Assembly: GCF_020991065.1 (NCBI RefSeq)
Contig: NZ_CP087710.1
Location: forward strand, 2,046,001 to 2,110,000
Origin: Nocardioides okcheonensis
GTDB lineage: Bacteria > Actinomycetota > Actinomycetes > Propionibacteriales > Nocardioidaceae
Direction of reading: 5' to 3'
Length of the DNA stretch: 64,000 nt
Shown in pieces: positions 31,995 through 40,779 of the stretch. The position numbers and the translations under genes were made by a program. Positions within the stretch are counted from its first letter, which is position 1; each line of letters opens with the position of its first letter. The notes beneath the pieces were generated by a model that worked only from the letters and a program-made list of their open reading frames with translations, ran no database searches and was not told the origin of the DNA.

Positions 31995-33280
31995 GCACAC
32001 ACCCCGTAGATCCGGTCCTCCGGTGCCGTGGTCTCGACGGGCGTCTCGGGGGTGGGGGTCTCCGACGCGGTCTCGCTCGGGGTCTCGGACGGCGTCTCGC
32101 TCGGCGTCTCGCTCGGGGTCTCGGACGGCGTCTCGGACGGGGTCTCGGACGCTCCGGCCGACGGGGACGGCGACTCGGACTCGCCCGCCGGCGGCGCCGC
32201 GCTCACGGACGTGCCCTTCAGCAGGCTCGCCGGGATCTCCTCGTCCGCCTTGATGAGCTTCCAGATCTCCGTGGCCTCGGGCTTCCAGTAGACCTTGCCG
32301 AAGAAGTCCGTGTCCCGCGAGAAGTAGGCCGTCGGGAGGGTGACGAACCGGACCTTGTCCAGGCCGATGTTCTGCAGCTGCATCGCGACCTTGCCGAGCC
32401 GGGTGACGGAGTCGAACTCGGTGTCGGTGGTCAGGCCCTTGGTGGCGGCGTCGAGGAACTTCACGACCTTGTCGAGCCGGGTGAGCGTCCCTGCCGACTT
32501 GACCTGCCGGACCAGCGCGCCGATGAACTCCTGCTGGCGGCGGATGCGGGAGATGTCGTTCTGCTGGATCACCTCGCCGACGTAGCGCGCCCGCACGTAG
32601 TCCAGCGCCTCGTCGCCGGTCAGGGTCGACGGGTCGCCCTTCGGCACGAAGATCTGGTGCTCGCGGTCCACGATGTCCTCGGGCACGCACACGTCGACGC
32701 CACCGACGGCGTCGACCATGTTGCCGAAGCTGCCGAAGTCGATGCCGATGAAATGGTCGACGTAGATGCCGGTGTTCTGCTCGAACTGGTCGATCGTGCA
32801 CGCCGGGCCGCCCTCGGTGTAGGCGGCGTTCCACATCACGTCGGTCGCGGCCGGGACGTCACCGCACTCGGGCCGGTCGACGATCGAGTCGCGCGGGATC
32901 GAGACGGCGTACGCCCGGGAGCGGTCGCCGGACAGGTGCACGAGGATGGTGGTGTCGGAGCGCTCGCCGGCGACGTTGTCGACGTCGCATCCCTCGCAGT
33001 CGCGGGAGTCCGAGCCCATCACCAGGATGTTGAGCGCCTCGCCGTTGCCGGTGAACACCTTCTCCGGCCGGTCGCCGCCGAGGTCGCTGATGTCGATGCT
33101 CTCGATGTTGCCGTTGAGGTGCCGGACGAAGTAGACCGTGCCGAGTCCGGTCACGAGCGCGAGCACGACGGCGCTGATCAGGATGACCCGTCCGACGGTG
33201 TGCTTGCGGGCCGCCTTGCCCCGGCGCTTGGGCGCGGAGTCGGTCGACTCCGGGCGCGACTCATCGGACACGGGGCTCAC
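31991..33280 (-). CDS. LytR-CpsA-Psr (LCP) family cell-wall glycopolymer transferase
   Basis: A 429-residue membrane-anchored LCP protein. It has a cytoplasmic basic start, one helix at about 32-52, then the LCP domain with LNILVMGSDSRD, RSDTTILVHLSGDRSRAYAVSIPRDS, VDHFIGIDFGSFGNMVDAVGGVDVCV and DEALDYVRARYV. LCP enzymes attach glycopolymers from lipid carriers to peptidoglycan. The C-terminal 70 residues are a Ser/Glu/Thr/Pro repeat, probably a wall-spanning spacer, ending in a single Cys. GTG 33280 is used; a GTG three codons later with AAGGTGAG before it may be the true start. Confidence 0.9.
   Translation of the reverse strand: MSPVSDESRPESTDSAPKRRGKAARKHTVGRVILISAVVLALVTGLGTVYFVRHLNGNIESIDISDLGGDRPEKVFTGNGEALNILVMGSDSRDCEGCDVDNVAGERSDTTILVHLSGDRSRAYAVSIPRDSIVDRPECGDVPAATDVMWNAAYTEGGPACTIDQFEQNTGIYVDHFIGIDFGSFGNMVDAVGGVDVCVPEDIVDREHQIFVPKGDPSTLTGDEALDYVRARYVGEVIQQNDISRIRRQQEFIGALVRQVKSAGTLTRLDKVVKFLDAATKGLTTDTEFDSVTRLGKVAMQLQNIGLDKVRFVTLPTAYFSRDTDFFGKVYWKPEATEIWKLIKADEEIPASLLKGTSVSAAPPAGESESPSPSAGASETPSETPSETPSETPSETPSETPSETASETPTPETPVETTAPEDRIYGVCA
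32065..32150 (-). repeat. 12-bp tandem repeat coding for SETP units
   Basis: The LCP tail encodes about seven consecutive Ser-Glu-Thr-Pro units, each 12 bp and near-identical. It is likely to vary in copy number by slippage. Confidence 0.75.
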
Positions 33281-33372
33281 CTTGATGCTCGAGTGACAGG
33301 ACTGACCGCACCCGAACCTACTTCACGAAGGCAACTCCGACCCCCTCCACGGCGCGGCGGACCACCCGCGAG

Positions 33373-33762
33373 TCAGCCGCGACGCCCCTCCAGCAGCCCG
33401 ATGAACTCGTCGGCCATCGCGAGCTGGCGCACCAGTCGTTCGCGCCGCTCGCGGGCGTCCTCGGCGACGGCGCCGAGACGCTCGCGCGCGGCTTCGCGGT
33501 CGGCGGCGGGGACGGAGGGCGCGTCCAGCAGCTCGATGTCGGCCATCGCCGCCTTCATCTCCTCGATGCTGAAGCCGAGCGGCTTCATCCGGCGGATGAC
33601 GAGGATCTTGGCGACGTCGTCCTCGGTGTAGAGGCGGAAGCCGCCGTCGGTGCGACCCGAGGGACGGAGCAGGCCGACCTCCTCCCAGTGGCGCAGGCTG
33701 CGCAGGGACAGCTCGGTGCGCGCGGCGACCTCGCCGATGTGCATCGTCGCCTGCTCCGTCAT
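33373..33762 (-). CDS. MerR-family transcriptional regulator
   Basis: A 129-residue regulator. The MerR helix-turn-helix is MHIGEVAARTELSLRSLRHWEEVGLLRPSGRTDGGFRLYTEDDVAKI (residues about 7-53), followed by a dimerising coiled coil (RREAARERLGAVAEDARERRERLVRQL). There is no cysteine pattern for metal binding and no large effector domain. ATG 33762 has GAGGAG at good spacing. It is divergent from the SulP gene, and a perfect dyad in a MerR-type promoter lies between them, so it probably controls that transporter. Confidence 0.88.
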   Translation of the reverse strand: MTEQATMHIGEVAARTELSLRSLRHWEEVGLLRPSGRTDGGFRLYTEDDVAKILVIRRMKPLGFSIEEMKAAMADIELLDAPSVPAADREAARERLGAVAEDARERRERLVRQLAMADEFIGLLEGRRG

Positions 33763-33776
33763 GCGCTGCTCCTCGA

Positions 33777-33808
33777 TTCCAACCCTACCCTCACGTAAGG
33801 GTAGGGTT
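33777..33808 (+). promoter_or_regulatory. MerR-type promoter with 19-bp spacer and 10-bp dyad upstream of sulP
   Basis: AACCCTACCC and GGGTAGGGTT form a perfect 10-bp dyad (33781-33808) around an 8-bp centre. TTCCAA (33777-33782) and TAGGGT (33802-33807) form -35/-10 boxes with a 19-bp spacer, the over-long spacing that MerR activators correct. The GTG of sulP lies 8 bp past the dyad, implying a leaderless message. Confidence 0.7.
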
Positions 33809-33815
33809 CTGCCAC

Positions 33816-35333
33816 GTGCCTGCTGCCGCCCCATCGTCCCTGACGCCCGCGCCCGACGACACGTCGGTGCGCGCGGCGCTCCGCTCGCCCGCCCGCCTGC
33901 GCACCGAGGTGCTGGCCGGCCTCGTGGTGGCGCTCGCGCTCATCCCGGAGGCGATCTCGTTCTCGATCATCGCCGGCGTGGACCCCCGGGTCGGGCTGTT
34001 CGCGTCGTTCACGATGGCGGTCGCGATCGCGTTCCTCGGCGGACGCCCGGCGATGATCTCGGCGGCGACCGGAGCGGTCGCGCTGGTCGTGGCACCGGTC
34101 GTGCGCGACCACGGCCTCGACTTCCTGATCGCCACCGTGCTGCTCGGCGGAGCGATCCAGGTCGTGCTGGGCCTGCTCGGCGTGGCCCGGCTGATGCGGT
34201 TCGTCCCGCGCCAGGTGATGGTCGGCTTCGTCAACGCGCTGGCGATCCTGATCTTCCTCGCCCAGCTGCCGCACCTCGTCGACGTGCCCTGGGCGGTCTA
34301 CCCGATGGTGGCCGTCGGCATCGCGATCATCGTCGGTCTCCCCCGCCTCACCACCGCCGTGCCCTCGCCGCTGGTCGCGATCGTCGTGCTCACGGCGTAC
34401 GCCCTCGCCACCGGGACAGGCGTGCCCGACGTCGGCGACGAGGGCCGCCTGCCCGACAGCCTGCCGACCCTCGGGCTGCCGGACGTGCCGTGGACGCTCG
34501 AGACCCTGCAGATCATCGCGCCCTACGCCGTCGCGATGGCGCTCGTCGGCCTGCTCGAGTCCCTGCTGACCGCCAAGCTCGTCGACGACATCACCGACAC
34601 GCCCTCCGACAAGACGCGCGAGGCCTGGGGCCAGGGCGGCGCCAACCTCGTCACCGGCCTCTTCGGCGGCATGGGCGGCTGCGCGATGATCGGCCAGACG
34701 ATGATCAACGTGAAGGCGTCCGGGGCCCGGACCCGCCTGTCCACGTTCCTCGCGGGCGTCTTCCTGCTCGTGCTCGTCGTCGGCTTCGGCGACGTGGTCG
34801 CCCTCATCCCGATGGCCGCGCTGGTCGCGGTGATGGTGATGGTCTCGGTCGGCACGTTCGACTGGCACTCGGTCCGGCCGGCCACGCTGCGCCGGATGCC
34901 GCGCTCCGAGACGACGGTCATGCTCGCCACCGTCGTGGTCACGGTGGCGACCCACAACCTCGCGATCGGCGTCGGCGTCGGTGTGCTGACCGCGATGACC
35001 CTCTTCGCGCGCCGCGTCGCGCACCTGACCGCGGTGCGCCGCGAGCTCGTCGAGGACGCAGACGGGTCGGCGACCGCGGTCTACCGCGTCACGGGCGAGC
35101 TGTTCTTCGCCTCCAGCAACGACCTCTACACGCAGTTCGACTACGCCCACGACCCCGAGCGGGTGGCGATCGACCTGTCCGCGGCGCACGTGTGGGACGC
35201 CTCGACGGTCGCCGCGCTCGACGCGATCACGACGAAGTACGCCCGCCGCGGCACGCACGTGGAGATCACCGGGCTCGACGCCGCCAGCGCCGAGCGGCAC
35301 CAGCGGCTCTCCGGCTCCCTGTCGCCGCACTGA
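33816..35333 (+). CDS. SulP-family anion transporter with STAS domain
   Basis: A 505-residue membrane protein of the SLC26/SulP family (sulfate, bicarbonate or other anions). The N-terminal signature EVLAGLVVALALIPEAISFSIIAGVDPRVGL is followed by 10-12 membrane segments. The cytoplasmic C-terminus is a short STAS domain (VYRVTGELFFASSNDLYTQFDY, RVAIDLSAAHVWDASTVAALDAI). GTG start at 33816, eight bases after the MerR dyad. The substrate is not predictable from sequence. Confidence 0.92.
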   Translation: MPAAAPSSLTPAPDDTSVRAALRSPARLRTEVLAGLVVALALIPEAISFSIIAGVDPRVGLFASFTMAVAIAFLGGRPAMISAATGAVALVVAPVVRDHGLDFLIATVLLGGAIQVVLGLLGVARLMRFVPRQVMVGFVNALAILIFLAQLPHLVDVPWAVYPMVAVGIAIIVGLPRLTTAVPSPLVAIVVLTAYALATGTGVPDVGDEGRLPDSLPTLGLPDVPWTLETLQIIAPYAVAMALVGLLESLLTAKLVDDITDTPSDKTREAWGQGGANLVTGLFGGMGGCAMIGQTMINVKASGARTRLSTFLAGVFLLVLVVGFGDVVALIPMAALVAVMVMVSVGTFDWHSVRPATLRRMPRSETTVMLATVVVTVATHNLAIGVGVGVLTAMTLFARRVAHLTAVRRELVEDADGSATAVYRVTGELFFASSNDLYTQFDYAHDPERVAIDLSAAHVWDASTVAALDAITTKYARRGTHVEITGLDAASAERHQRLSGSLSPH

Positions 35334-35391
35334 CGCACGCCGCGCGCGGCCCTCGTGGCAGGATGCTCCCCGCCGTGCGCGCACGGCACCC

Positions 35392-35467
35392 GCCCCAGTA
35401 GCTCAGTGGATAGAGCAGCCGCCTCCTAAGCGAAAGGTCGCAAGTTCGACTCTTGCCTGGGGCACCA
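35392..35467 (+). tRNA. tRNA-Arg (anticodon CCT), CCA encoded
   Basis: A complete cloverleaf: acceptor GCCCCAG pairs with CTGGGGC, the D loop contains AGTGGATA, the anticodon loop is CTCCTAA and the T arm is GCAAG-TTCGACT-CTTGC. It reads AGG arginine codons. The CCA tail is encoded at 35465-35467. Confidence 0.95.
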
Positions 35468-35609
35468 GACCAGACCAGCCGGACCTGTCACCCGTGATCG
35501 GGCGCGGCGTCCGAACGTGCCATTTCGGCCACCTCGCTCGTTGTCCCGCCGTAGGTTCCTCACGACAGGCGGGCGGCACGCGCGGACGCGCGGCGGAGAA
35601 GGGGGCGGG

Positions 35610-37217
35610 GTGCGGATCTCGGTCTGGGTCTGGTTGGTGCCCAGCGCGCTGTTCGTCGTGGTGACCTGCCTCGGCAGCATCCTGCTCGAGCCGTCGGCCC
35701 TCCCGGCACGGGTTGTCGGCGCCACGCTCGGCGTGACGCTGGCGGCGGCCGTCGTCGCCGCGGTCGGCGAGCGGTCCGGGCGCCGCGGTGCGCAGTCGCT
35801 GGTCCTGCTGCTGCTCCTGACGTCCGCCGCGCTCGTCCACGGCTTCGACCGCGCCGCGATCGGGTCCTCTCTGCTGCTCACCGGCATGCCGGCCGGGTGG
35901 ACCGCCTTCGAGCGCGGCGCCCGCGGCGCGGTCGCCGGGGTGACGGGGATCTGGGCGGTCGCGGTCACGCCCCACCTCACCGGGCAGGGGGCGGCGCACG
36001 ACTCGTCCCAGCGCTGGGACGACGTCCTCGTCGGCATCGGCCTGACCTCGATGGTCCTGCTCACCTGGTACGCCGGTCGCGTCCTGCGCCAGGCGCAGTC
36101 CGACCTCGTCGCGAGGACGCGGAGCCTGGCTCGCGAGGCCGCCACCACCCGCGCGATCTTCGACTCCGTCGACGCGGCGCTCGCGGTCTTCCTCCCCGAC
36201 GGCCACCTGCTCGCCAACGGTCCGGCCGCCGACCTCGGGCACGGGCTGCGGGCGCTGCCCGCGCCGACGCGACAGCACGCCGCGGCCTCGGCGTACGAGG
36301 TGGTCGACGCCGACGGCGTCACCGCGACCGCCCCCGCCGCGCAGGCGGTGCTGCGCGCACAGCGCGGCGAGGAGTTCTCCGGCCTCGTCCAGTGGACCGG
36401 GCCACGCGAGGACCGACGCGCCCTGGTGTGCAGCGCACGCCGGATCCACCTGGGCGACTGCGACGGCGACGGCGGCGGGACCGTCTTCGTCGCCTGGGAC
36501 GCCACGGACACCCTCGACACCGCCCGGATGCGCGACGAGTTCCTCGGCACCCTCACCCACGAGCTCCGCACCCCGCTGACCGCCATCGTCGGCTACCTCG
36601 ACCTGCACGACGAGCTGGAGCACACCGACCGCCCGGCGGCCCGCACCTACCTGTCGGGCGTGCGCCGCAACGTGCGCGCGCTCGCCGACCACATCGAGGA
36701 CCTGCTGGTCACGGCCCGGCCGGCCGAGCTCGCGACCGGCCTCGTCGACGTCGCCGAGATCGCGGAGGACGTCCTGGCGTCGTCCGTCGAGCGCGCGCAC
36801 GCGTCCGGGCTCGCCCTCACCCTCGACACCCCGACGTCGGTCCCGGCGGTCGCGAGCGACGCCGCGCTGCGCCAGGTCCTGCACCACCTCGTCGACAACG
36901 CGCTGACCTACACCGAGTCCGGCTCCGTGGCGGTCGAGGTCGCGCCGACGTGCCGGCTCCACGGCGGCCCGGCGCCGACCGGCTTCTCCATCACGGTCAC
37001 CGACACCGGGATCGGGATGACCGAGCACGAGCTCGGCCGGGTCTTCGACCGGTTCTACCGCACCGAGGAGGCCGTGCGCCGCGTCCTGCCCGGCCTCGGC
37101 ATGGGCCTGGCGGTGACCAGGCAGCTGGTCGCCGCGCACGGCGGGACGATCACGGCGCGGAGCACCCCCGGCGTCGGGTCGCGGTTCCACGTCACGATCC
37201 CGCCACGCGGCGCGTAG
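35610..37217 (+). CDS. Membrane sensor histidine kinase (orphan)
   Basis: A 535-residue kinase. The N-terminal 155 residues contain about six hydrophobic segments. A degenerate PAS-like region follows (residues about 183-300, IFDSVDAALAVFLPDGHLLANG). The HisKA domain has FLGTLTHELRTPLTAIVGYL with phospho-acceptor His317. The ATPase domain has N box VDNALTYTES, G1 TDTGIGM, FDRFYR and G2 GLGMGLAV. GTG 35610 is chosen over an upstream ATG at 35517 because AAGGGGGCGGG precedes it and the membrane domain starts at once. No response regulator is adjacent, so it is an orphan by position. Confidence 0.88.
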   Translation: MRISVWVWLVPSALFVVVTCLGSILLEPSALPARVVGATLGVTLAAAVVAAVGERSGRRGAQSLVLLLLLTSAALVHGFDRAAIGSSLLLTGMPAGWTAFERGARGAVAGVTGIWAVAVTPHLTGQGAAHDSSQRWDDVLVGIGLTSMVLLTWYAGRVLRQAQSDLVARTRSLAREAATTRAIFDSVDAALAVFLPDGHLLANGPAADLGHGLRALPAPTRQHAAASAYEVVDADGVTATAPAAQAVLRAQRGEEFSGLVQWTGPREDRRALVCSARRIHLGDCDGDGGGTVFVAWDATDTLDTARMRDEFLGTLTHELRTPLTAIVGYLDLHDELEHTDRPAARTYLSGVRRNVRALADHIEDLLVTARPAELATGLVDVAEIAEDVLASSVERAHASGLALTLDTPTSVPAVASDAALRQVLHHLVDNALTYTESGSVAVEVAPTCRLHGGPAPTGFSITVTDTGIGMTEHELGRVFDRFYRTEEAVRRVLPGLGMGLAVTRQLVAAHGGTITARSTPGVGSRFHVTIPPRGA

Positions 37218-37224
37218 GACCGCC

Positions 37225-38394
37225 TCAGTCGACGACGGAGAACGTGATCCCGGCCGCCTGCAGGCGGTCGAGCAGGGCGTCGCCCATCGCGACCGCCGGC
37301 GTCACCTGCCCCGAGGTCTCGGGGTTGTCGTCGAGGGCCAGGCACAGGGCGGCCTCGGCGAGCATCTTCGCGGTCTCGGTGTAGCCCGGGTCGCCGCCGG
37401 CGACCCGGGTGCGGACCGTCCGACCGCCCGCCTCGCCCACGAAGTCGACGGTGAACCAGGACTTGTCGCGACGCGACGCGTCCGGCCCCGACCCCTGCGG
37501 CACCTTGCCCTTGAGGAAGTCGCGCACCGGCCGGACCTGGGCGGCCAGCGACAGCGCGCCGACGCCGACGACCCCGCCCGCGGCGTACCGCAGGGTCTTG
37601 GTCCCAGCCCAGTGCGAGTACCGGAAGCGGGGGCCGTACGCCTCGAGCGCGGCGCCGCTGCGGGCCACCACGACCGGGTCGATCGTCGGCAGCGGGAGCA
37701 GCCAGTAGCCCAGCACCGGGTCGCGGTGCGGGCGGCCCCCGACCGAGCGCGACGAGCGACCGTCGTCCGGCCGGCCCTCGGCGCGCCGGCGCGCGGCGTA
37801 GGTCCGCTTCATGTCCCGGGCGCGGGCGAACTGGTCGAGCGCGGAGTGGAACGTGCCGCCGGAGAAGGTGCCGGCGGAGCGGACCACGCCGCGCAGGGTG
37901 ATCGGCTGGTCGGACGGGAGCTGCCGGACGGTGAAGTAGGCCCCGAGGTCGTGCGGCACCGAGTCGAAGCCGCAGGCGTGGACCAGCCGGGCGCCGGTGC
38001 GCTCGGCGGTGCGGTGGTGCTCGAGGTACATCCGGTCGACGAACTCCGGCTCGCCGGTGAGGTCGAGGTAGTCGGTGCCGGCCTCGGCGCACGCCGCGAC
38101 CAGCGGGGCGCCGTGCTGGAGGTAGGGCCCGACCGTGGTGACCACGACGCGCGCGCGGCGGGCGACGTCGGCGAGCGCGGCGTCGTCGGTGGAGTCGGCG
38201 ACCAGCACCTCGACGTCGACCCCGAGCCGCTCGCGGACGGCCGCGAGCTTGTCGGCGTTGCGTCCGGCGATCGCCCAGCGCAGTCCCTCGGGCGCGTGGG
38301 CGGCGAGGTAGTCGGCGGTGAGGCCGCCGGTGAACCCGGTGGCGCCGAACACCACGACGTCGAAGGGGCGGTCCGGGTTGCGGGGCGCGCTCAT
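37225..38394 (-). CDS. Saccharopine dehydrogenase-like / trans-acting enoyl reductase family protein
   Basis: A 389-residue NAD(P)-binding protein. The Rossmann start FDVVVFGATGFTGGLTADYLA and GRNADKLAAVRERLG, VVVTTVGPYLQHG and CAEAGTDYLDLTGEPEFV are the family blocks. It resembles mycobacterial trans-acting enoyl reductases, which act on lipids with polyketide synthases, but no lipid-synthesis gene is near. A hydrophobic stretch (AAGGVVGVGALSLAAQV) may touch the membrane. It converges on the kinase gene with a 7-bp gap and is divergent from the propeller gene. Confidence 0.85.
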   Translation of the reverse strand: MSAPRNPDRPFDVVVFGATGFTGGLTADYLAAHAPEGLRWAIAGRNADKLAAVRERLGVDVEVLVADSTDDAALADVARRARVVVTTVGPYLQHGAPLVAACAEAGTDYLDLTGEPEFVDRMYLEHHRTAERTGARLVHACGFDSVPHDLGAYFTVRQLPSDQPITLRGVVRSAGTFSGGTFHSALDQFARARDMKRTYAARRRAEGRPDDGRSSRSVGGRPHRDPVLGYWLLPLPTIDPVVVARSGAALEAYGPRFRYSHWAGTKTLRYAAGGVVGVGALSLAAQVRPVRDFLKGKVPQGSGPDASRRDKSWFTVDFVGEAGGRTVRTRVAGGDPGYTETAKMLAEAALCLALDDNPETSGQVTPAVAMGDALLDRLQAAGITFSVVD

Positions 38395-38492
38395 CGCGCC
38401 ATCGTGCCACGCGGAACCCGGCCCTCCGCCGCCCCGTCCCACCCGTGCAAGCAGCACCGGCGGCGACCGGGCACGACGAGGGGACACGACAG

Positions 38493-40355
38493 ATGGCTCG
38501 CAGGGCTCTGCGCAGGGCGGCGACGACGTTCGTGGCGGCGGGCGGCCTGCTGGCCGCGGGCGCGGTCGGCTACGTCCTCGGCCAGGAACCCGCCCCCGGC
38601 GACGGTCCGGGATCGCCGCCCCTCGCGCTCGCCAACGCCGACCTGACCACGCCGTCGGACTGCGACGCGCTGCTCGAGTCGTTCGTCGAGCGCGGCCTCG
38701 ACCTCGTCGGCCCGTGGGGCTGGGGAGGAGGCCCGATCATGTACGAGGAGCAGGCCGGCGACGCCGCCTCCGGAGCGCCCGGCGCGGCCCGGTCGTCGGA
38801 GCCGACCACCTCACGCGCGGGCACGAGCGGCACCGGCACCAACGTCCAGGAGGCAGGTGTCGACGAGTCCGACGTGGTGAAGGTGTCGGGCAGCCTGCTG
38901 CTGCGCCTGCGCGACGGCGTGCTCGTCGCGTACGACGTGGCCGGCACCGAGCCCGTCGAGATCTCCTCCACCCCGATCGACGACGCCCGCGGCAACGGGT
39001 GGCCCGGCGACCCCGGTGGCGAGCTGGTGCTCGTCGGCGGGCGCGCGGTGGTCGTCGGCACGTCCGGCGACGGCCTCACCTCGACGATCACGACCGTCGA
39101 CCTGTCCGACCCGACGTCGCCCTCCGTCGTCGACGCGACGACGGTGCGCGGCCGCGCGAGCGCCGTGCGGGTGCACGGCGACGTGGTCCGGGTGGTGCTC
39201 CAGGACGGCCTGCCCGAGCTCGACTTCGTCCAGCCCGACGGCACGCTGGGCGAGGTCACCGCGCGGCTGCGCAACCGCGCGGTGGTGCGCGGGACCACCC
39301 TCGCCGACTGGCTGCCGACCGTCGACGGCGAGCCGGTCGTCGACTGCGCGGACGTGGCCGTCCCGCGGGACGGCGACCTCGCGCTCGGCACGACGACGGT
39401 CGTCGCGCTCGACCCGTCCGCGCCGACGGACTGGACGACGACGGCGGTCGCCACCGACACCCTGGTGCCCTACTTCTCGACCGACCGGTTCTACCTCGCG
39501 GCGACCGCGGCGACGTGGTGGGGCGGGGGTGACTGCATGAACTGCCGGTTCGCCCCCGGCGGCCCCGGCGGGACCACGCCGATCTTCGCGTTCGCCCTCG
39601 ACGGCAGCACCACGACGTACGTCGCGTCCGGCGAGGTGGAGGGCACCATCGCCGACCGGTGGTCGATGGACGCGGTCGGCGGGTCGCTGCGGGTCGCCGT
39701 CGGACCCAGCAGCGAGACGGGCGACTGGAACTCGGTCGTCACCTTCCGCGAGGACGGCAGCGCGCTCGTCGAGGCAGGGCGGGTCGACGACCTCGGCGTG
39801 GGCGAGCAGATCCAGTCGGTGCGCTGGTTCGACGACCTCGCGATCGTGGTCACCTTCCGCCAGGTCGACCCGCTCTACGCCGTCGACCTCACCGACCCCT
39901 CCGCCCCGCGGCTGCTCGGCGTGCTCAAGGTGCCCGGCTTCTCCGACTACCTCCACCCGCTCGGCGCGCACCGCCTCGTCGGGATGGGACAGGACGCGTC
40001 CGCGCGCGGCGTGCTGAGGGGCGCGCAGGCCGCGCTCTTCGACGTCACCGACCTGACCCGCCCGCGCCAGCTCGACGTCGTCCGCTACGGGCCGCGCACC
40101 GTCGCCGGCGCCGGCACCGACCCGCGCCAGTTCACCTGGCTCCCGGACCGGCGGATGGTGCTCACCGTGGTCTCCCGCGGCTGGACCGGCACGACCGGCT
40201 GGGTCTCGGTGCTGTCGCTCGACGACGGGTCGATGAGCAACCGGATGATCGAGGTCGAGCACGGCACCGACGTGGCCGACGTACGCCTCGTCCCGCTCGC
40301 GTCGGGCGAGGTCGCGGTCGTCACCGGCGAGGACGTGGCGTTCCTCGACCTCTGA
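38493..40355 (+). CDS. Secreted beta-propeller domain protein
   Basis: A 620-residue protein with an N-terminal membrane or signal segment (TTFVAAGGLLAAGAVGYVLG). A Ser/Gly linker leads to TNVQEAGVDESDVVKV, the hallmark of the bacterial C-terminal beta-propeller family, which continues through many blades (LVLVGGRAVVVG, IQSVRWFDDLAIVVTFRQVDPLYAVDLTDP, LHPLGAHRLVGMGQD). An insert CMNC could form a disulfide. The function of the family is unknown; a scaffold or binding role outside the cell is likely. ATG 38493 gives the signal segment directly; GAGGGGA lies upstream. Confidence 0.85.
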   Translation: MARRALRRAATTFVAAGGLLAAGAVGYVLGQEPAPGDGPGSPPLALANADLTTPSDCDALLESFVERGLDLVGPWGWGGGPIMYEEQAGDAASGAPGAARSSEPTTSRAGTSGTGTNVQEAGVDESDVVKVSGSLLLRLRDGVLVAYDVAGTEPVEISSTPIDDARGNGWPGDPGGELVLVGGRAVVVGTSGDGLTSTITTVDLSDPTSPSVVDATTVRGRASAVRVHGDVVRVVLQDGLPELDFVQPDGTLGEVTARLRNRAVVRGTTLADWLPTVDGEPVVDCADVAVPRDGDLALGTTTVVALDPSAPTDWTTTAVATDTLVPYFSTDRFYLAATAATWWGGGDCMNCRFAPGGPGGTTPIFAFALDGSTTTYVASGEVEGTIADRWSMDAVGGSLRVAVGPSSETGDWNSVVTFREDGSALVEAGRVDDLGVGEQIQSVRWFDDLAIVVTFRQVDPLYAVDLTDPSAPRLLGVLKVPGFSDYLHPLGAHRLVGMGQDASARGVLRGAQAALFDVTDLTRPRQLDVVRYGPRTVAGAGTDPRQFTWLPDRRMVLTVVSRGWTGTTGWVSVLSLDDGSMSNRMIEVEHGTDVADVRLVPLASGEVAVVTGEDVAFLDL

Positions 40356-40490
40356 CCGCTGGTCGAGGAGGGACGAAGTCCCGTCACGAGACCACCTCCC
40401 GCGTGGGTTTCGACGCGCCTGACGCGACTTCGCAAGCTCGGTCGCGGGCTTGCTCAACCTCCCGCCACACGCCCTCCACGACTTCGTCGT
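40356..40490. repeat. Dispersed hairpin repeat, family 1, left arm plus unrelated half
   Basis: Positions 40356-40393 match the left arm of the repeats at 27326 and 54222 (GGTCGAGGAGGGACGAAGTC). Instead of the usual right arm there is a different sequence beginning GGTTTCGACGCGCC and running to GCTCAACCTCC, possibly another repeat type. It begins at the propeller stop codon. Confidence 0.6.
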
Positions 40491-40509
40491 GCCGGGCTAG
40501 TGTCGTGAC

Positions 40510-40779
40510 ATGTGCCGCAACATCCGCCCGCTCAACAACTTCGAGCCGCCGGCCACGCGCGACGAGGTCACCGCCGCCGCCCTGCAGTACGTCCGCAAGG
40601 TCGCCGGCACGACCAAGCCCTCGCAGGCCAACGAGGAGGCGTTCCACGCCGCGGTGAAGGAGATCGCCCACATCACCCAGCACCTCCTCGACGACCTCGT
40701 CACCACCGCGCCGCCGAAGAACCGCGAGGTCGAGGCCGAGAAGGCACGGGCCCGCGCGCGGGTCCGGTACGGCGCGTGA
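40510..40779 (+). CDS. DUF2277 family protein
   Basis: An 89-residue soluble protein matching the DUF2277 family over its whole length: it starts MCRNIRPLNNFEPPATRDEV and continues AALQYVRKVAGTTKPSQANEEAF, ending in a basic helix. The family has no assigned function. Its stop overlaps the GTG start of the sirtuin gene by 3 bp (GTGA), so the two are translationally coupled, which hints at a functional link. Confidence 0.88.
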   Translation: MCRNIRPLNNFEPPATRDEVTAAALQYVRKVAGTTKPSQANEEAFHAAVKEIAHITQHLLDDLVTTAPPKNREVEAEKARARARVRYGA

